From Mnemiopsis leidyi (taxonomy: Eukaryota; Ctenophora; Tentaculata; Lobata; Bolinopsidae), in NCBI GenBank assembly GCA_000226015.1, contig JH154003.1:80675-116398 (forward strand): a stretch of 35,724 nt of DNA. The letters run 5' to 3'. Positions 32,605 through 35,724 of the stretch are shown piece after piece; position 1 is the first letter of the stretch, and every line of letters begins with the position of its first letter. A program made the position numbers and the translations under genes. The notes under the pieces were generated by a model. That model was not told the DNA's origin. It did no database searches and worked only from the letters and a program-made list of their open reading frames with translations.

Positions 32605-33128
32605 CTGAAAATTACAACTTGGTGAGAATTTAAGTTTTCAAATACAGAGGATATCATGGATGTTTGCCGTTAGCACTCGTCAAAATTGAATTAATTATTT
32701 AACCATATATTTCACGATGTCAGTTTAACTTTCCGAGATCTATTCTTGCTTAAAAGTAATTATTACTATTTTTTCTAGCTACCTCAAGTCGTCTTGCTTT
32801 TAATTAATTTTGTTTTGGATAAATGATTGTTCAAGCTTACAGATTTAGTTTTGGATCCTAAAAGAGAGTTAATACCTCTTATTTTTAAAGCCATCATTAA
32901 TGTGGTTTTAGCTATGCCAACATTACCAATTACTGTCAAAATGATAATACATCGATCTTGGTAAGTAAAGCAAACGTAAAAAATTAAGATTTTCCGTCGT
33001 ACATAAAAGATACGAAATCAAAAAATTTATCAGCACGGAAACTGCTTCTTCATAATGATCAAACAAAAAAAACAAACAAAATGTGACTCGAGAATTTCCA
33101 AAATACAAAACTGAGTCCACACAGCTCA
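32605..33128. other. Interval between GIT exon and dynamin ORF
   Basis: AT-rich and without a recognisable exon. It is probably GIT intron on the minus strand and holds the 3' flank of the dynamin gene. No clear AATAAA for the dynamin transcript and no poly(A) tract that would mark a fresh retrocopy were found. Confidence 0.4.
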
Positions 33129-35246
33129 TCAGTGCAAGGATCTCCCAACTGCAATGTCTGAAACAAGTTTCTCCGCCTCAAGCAGTACATTCAACATCTT
33201 GCTACTTGCTTTGCGTTTTCTGGTTATCTTATCAGATTCCTGAACCAAGTCTGCTATCATCTCTTTTGTGTACAGAGACTGTATCAGGAGACTGCTAAGG
33301 TGAGTTGATAGCTTTCTGACAAAGAATTTCATGACGACTTTAGGTATTGTATCAACGAGATGAGCTCGAACAATACAAAAGTAGTGTATAAGAAGTTTCT
33401 CCATCAACTCTGCTTCTTTGTTAGCTCTTTCTTCGCTCGAGGCGTCTTCCCCTCTCATGTATCTGGTCATCAGTTTCTCCAGGGCACTTTCCTTGGTTGT
33501 GGGCTGATGGTATGTATTGCTCAAGGCTATGCTGTTGGGATTCTGTTTTAGTTTTAGTTTCTCTTTTTCCTCGTCGTGCTCTGCGAAGAGAGCTGCTGCA
33601 ACCTGATATCTTTCGATAAACTCCGGATGGTTGGTGTTGATGTAGGCCTTTTCAACCTCCAGATACTCGGCCAAGAACTCCTTAGCGTCACGAGATTGCT
33701 TCATAAGAAAATCTTTAGAAATATTGACCACCTCGCGTTCTAGCTTGGGAAACCTCATCATCACTTTGGCAGCAATCATATCGATAGCCTCTGCGATACA
33801 CTGGTGAGATTTTGAAATAGCATGTTCAGACGGCAAATCAAAGAGATCAAGCTGTTTCAAAATGAGTGTGTTGAACACTCCGTCAGGAATGAACAAGGCA
33901 GGTTGCACGCCGCTTGTTCCCCGGATGACCTCTTTGAGGTTCTTCAAGTTTTTGTCAGCAGGGATAGCTGATAGTGCACTGGTGCAGTCTCGCTGAAAGA
34001 CGTTGAACAGTTCAGCCCCAGCAGATGTTTGTTCGGTGACCAGTTTCACTTCGTCTTCTGATTTTATAGATGCTTGAAGCTGGGTTGACATGCTCTTTTT
34101 CACTGGTTTCAGTTTCTTACCAGGCCTCGTGACATTGTAAACAAACTTTCCATCAATGGATTTAGCGATACTATCAGTAAATTTAGACAAAAGTAGGATC
34201 ATGGTTTGGTTAGGATCCGTTGGCTCCTCCCCTAAATCTTTTAGGATATCCCGGTGATATGCCTGTTGAACGGATATTTTGTCAGCTAGAATAGGTAAAC
34301 ACTTCTTCAAATGACTTATGAGGATATCACATAACTGGGTTGTGAGGTACTCAGTGCCCATTCTGTCGGCAAATCCGGGATAGTTTGCAAGAAAGAAATC
34401 CTCTTCCAGTGCAATGATTTTCTCAATAGGTGTTTTTTCAGTCAGCTGTTTGTTGTTTCTGTTTATGACTCCAATGAGTCCTAGTTTGACGTCCACAGAA
34501 GATCCGTTCAAGACGGCGGTTGACTCTTCGTTGTTTTCCATAAGATCACACTTTGTTATGACGGCAATGGTGCGCGATCCAGTGGGGTCAACTTCTCTGG
34601 CCAGCTTTAGAGAGTCCGAGTTAGCGATGTCAACATTTCCAGCCGAGACCGCTAAAATTATACTGTTTTCCTTCACGATGTATGAGCGGACAAGCTTCTC
34701 TATCCGTTGGTCTATGTCCCTCGGTTGATCTCCAACTGGAATCTTGGTGAGACCTGGCAGGTCTACTAGCGTTAGAGACGGGATTTTGGTGGAGTAAAGT
34801 TTAAGGTGGATAGGGTCATCAGATATTCCTTTATTGGAGCCACACTTCTTATTTGTGTCATCAATAATTTCTTTTTGAATCGAATCCATGTTGGTGTAAA
34901 TCATATCACCACGATGAAGAAATTGAGCCCAGGTTTCAAAACTTTGATCTGGAACTGAAAGCTTGGTAGGATTCTGTACCTTTTCAGCCCACGAATCGTG
35001 ATTTGAGCCCCGAATTACTTTTTTGCAGGGAGCTTTTATCATCTGCAAAACAAGAGGTCTTCGGGTAACGATTCCCATTCCTCGGGGGAGAAAGTTTTGC
35101 TTGGCAATGTTTTCAAGAACAGAACTTTTGCCTGTAGATTGAGAACCCACGACTACAATCTGAGGAAGATCTATCTCTTTTGTAGAAACGCCAGCAGTAG
35201 TGAATACATCTTGAAGCCTGTTTAGCGTGGCCAGAAATCGGTCCAT
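33129..35246 (-). CDS. DRP1-like dynamin-family GTPase, intronless
   Basis: An uninterrupted 705-residue frame starts at an ATG. DRP1 (DNM1L) assembles on mitochondria and peroxisomes and drives fission. The GTPase domain has GSQSTGKSS (34-42, P-loop), T61 in GIVTRRPL (switch 1), DLPG (162-165) and TKCD (231-234). The middle domain and stalk follow, including RGTSGVQPALFIPD (442-455) and AYINTNHPEF (534-543). The C-terminal GTPase effector domain spans about 612-702 (EKLLIHYFCIVRAHLVDTIP). There is no PH or proline-rich domain, as in DRP1 and unlike classical dynamin. The variable loop (about 550-605) is short and Lys/Glu-rich. Family length is about 700-740, so it is full length. Lack of introns beside intron-rich neighbours suggests an old retrocopy that stayed functional; all GTPase motifs are intact. 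It lies on the same strand as, and upstream of, the visible GIT exons. Confidence 0.9.
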   Translation of the reverse strand: MDRFLATLNRLQDVFTTAGVSTKEIDLPQIVVVGSQSTGKSSVLENIAKQNFLPRGMGIVTRRPLVLQMIKAPCKKVIRGSNHDSWAEKVQNPTKLSVPDQSFETWAQFLHRGDMIYTNMDSIQKEIIDDTNKKCGSNKGISDDPIHLKLYSTKIPSLTLVDLPGLTKIPVGDQPRDIDQRIEKLVRSYIVKENSIILAVSAGNVDIANSDSLKLAREVDPTGSRTIAVITKCDLMENNEESTAVLNGSSVDVKLGLIGVINRNNKQLTEKTPIEKIIALEEDFFLANYPGFADRMGTEYLTTQLCDILISHLKKCLPILADKISVQQAYHRDILKDLGEEPTDPNQTMILLLSKFTDSIAKSIDGKFVYNVTRPGKKLKPVKKSMSTQLQASIKSEDEVKLVTEQTSAGAELFNVFQRDCTSALSAIPADKNLKNLKEVIRGTSGVQPALFIPDGVFNTLILKQLDLFDLPSEHAISKSHQCIAEAIDMIAAKVMMRFPKLEREVVNISKDFLMKQSRDAKEFLAEYLEVEKAYINTNHPEFIERYQVAAALFAEHDEEKEKLKLKQNPNSIALSNTYHQPTTKESALEKLMTRYMRGEDASSEERANKEAELMEKLLIHYFCIVRAHLVDTIPKVVMKFFVRKLSTHLSSLLIQSLYTKEMIADLVQESDKITRKRKASSKMLNVLLEAEKLVSDIAVGRSLH

Positions 35247-35724
35247 ACTTTATATTACCCTTAAACGAACAGTATAGGTTATTAAGGGGGAATTGTAAAA
35301 ATTTAGCTAGACCAACGGACTGTACAGTAACCTAAAGCACCCTAATGGGCATCAAATGCACCACTTATTTTTTGATTCTAAGATGACGCATTTTTAAAAA
35401 TCGCAAAAAGAAAATTTTTCCGAGAATTTGGAAATTTATGGAAATTTACATTGCATGAATAAAACTCAGCCGTTTCTAATTGAATCATGCTGAAAATTTG
35501 CACGAATTTTATTTATACCTTTGTTAAGCAGCTGTAAAAATTTCACGAAAAACTAATAAAAGTTGACTCAATGGCACCTGTCCAAAGTTGCCAAGTCCCA
35601 AAAATTTCTTTTTTATGTTAACTAACTTTGAAAATTTGCACACGCTACTGTGAAGTGTCAAGCACCTTGAAACTTTGCATACAGGTAGAAGACAGCGATA
35701 GAAAAATTTTGATGCTATGTAAAG
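35247..35724. other. Upstream of the dynamin ORF, nothing recognised
   Basis: AT-rich sequence reaching the window edge. No exon of the missing GIT N-terminus (ArfGAP zinc finger or ankyrin repeats) can be seen. Confidence 0.4.

Overview
This window is invertebrate animal nuclear DNA. It is AT-rich, its genes are split by GT-AG introns, its intergenic space is full of transposon debris, and it holds a 774-base assembly gap. The splice sites, LINE (non-LTR retrotransposon) fragments, and metazoan orthologues (GIT, NUDT22, GNPNAT1, a PA-TM-RING ligase) rule out a prokaryote. A cnidarian such as a medusozoan would fit the base composition, the LINE fragments and possible spliced-leader acceptors, but nothing here proves the phylum.

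Layout, plus strand, left half: 1-2480 is repeat-rich and carries a LINE remnant. At 2487-10972 lies a nine-exon gene for a membrane RING-H2 E3 ligase of the PA-TM-RING (RNF13/GRAIL-like) type, with a MITE, a higher-order minisatellite and a second LINE fragment in its introns. At 11000-15650 no gene is recognised; this stretch includes a duplicated repeat block at 14040-14680.

Middle, plus strand: three coding units follow in the same direction. They are a NUDT22 orthologue (UDP-glucose/galactose hydrolase, 15720-16703), a diverged NUDT22 paralogue whose Nudix catalytic glutamates are gone (19172-20260), and a four-exon GNPNAT1 (glucosamine-6-phosphate N-acetyltransferase, 22392-23871) with a large CA-rich minisatellite in intron 1. 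Two of the three act in sugar-nucleotide metabolism.

Right half, minus strand: a DNA transposon with terminal inverted repeats (24050-25244) surrounds the assembly gap. Next comes a single-exon gene for a secreted precursor made of two almost identical Cys-containing repeats separated by a KR site (25457-25900). The 3' ten exons of a GIT1/2 homologue (Arf-GAP/PIX scaffold) occupy 28369-32604. An uninterrupted 705-codon DRP1-like dynamin ORF (33129-35246) sits on the same strand, where the 5' part of GIT is expected. It is therefore either nested in a large GIT intron or it interrupts the locus.

The most interesting items are the NUDT22 enzyme/pseudoenzyme tandem pair, the two-repeat secreted precursor with almost purely synonymous divergence between repeats, the intronless dynamin inside or next to GIT, and the strong splice acceptors lying directly on the start codons of several plus-strand genes.
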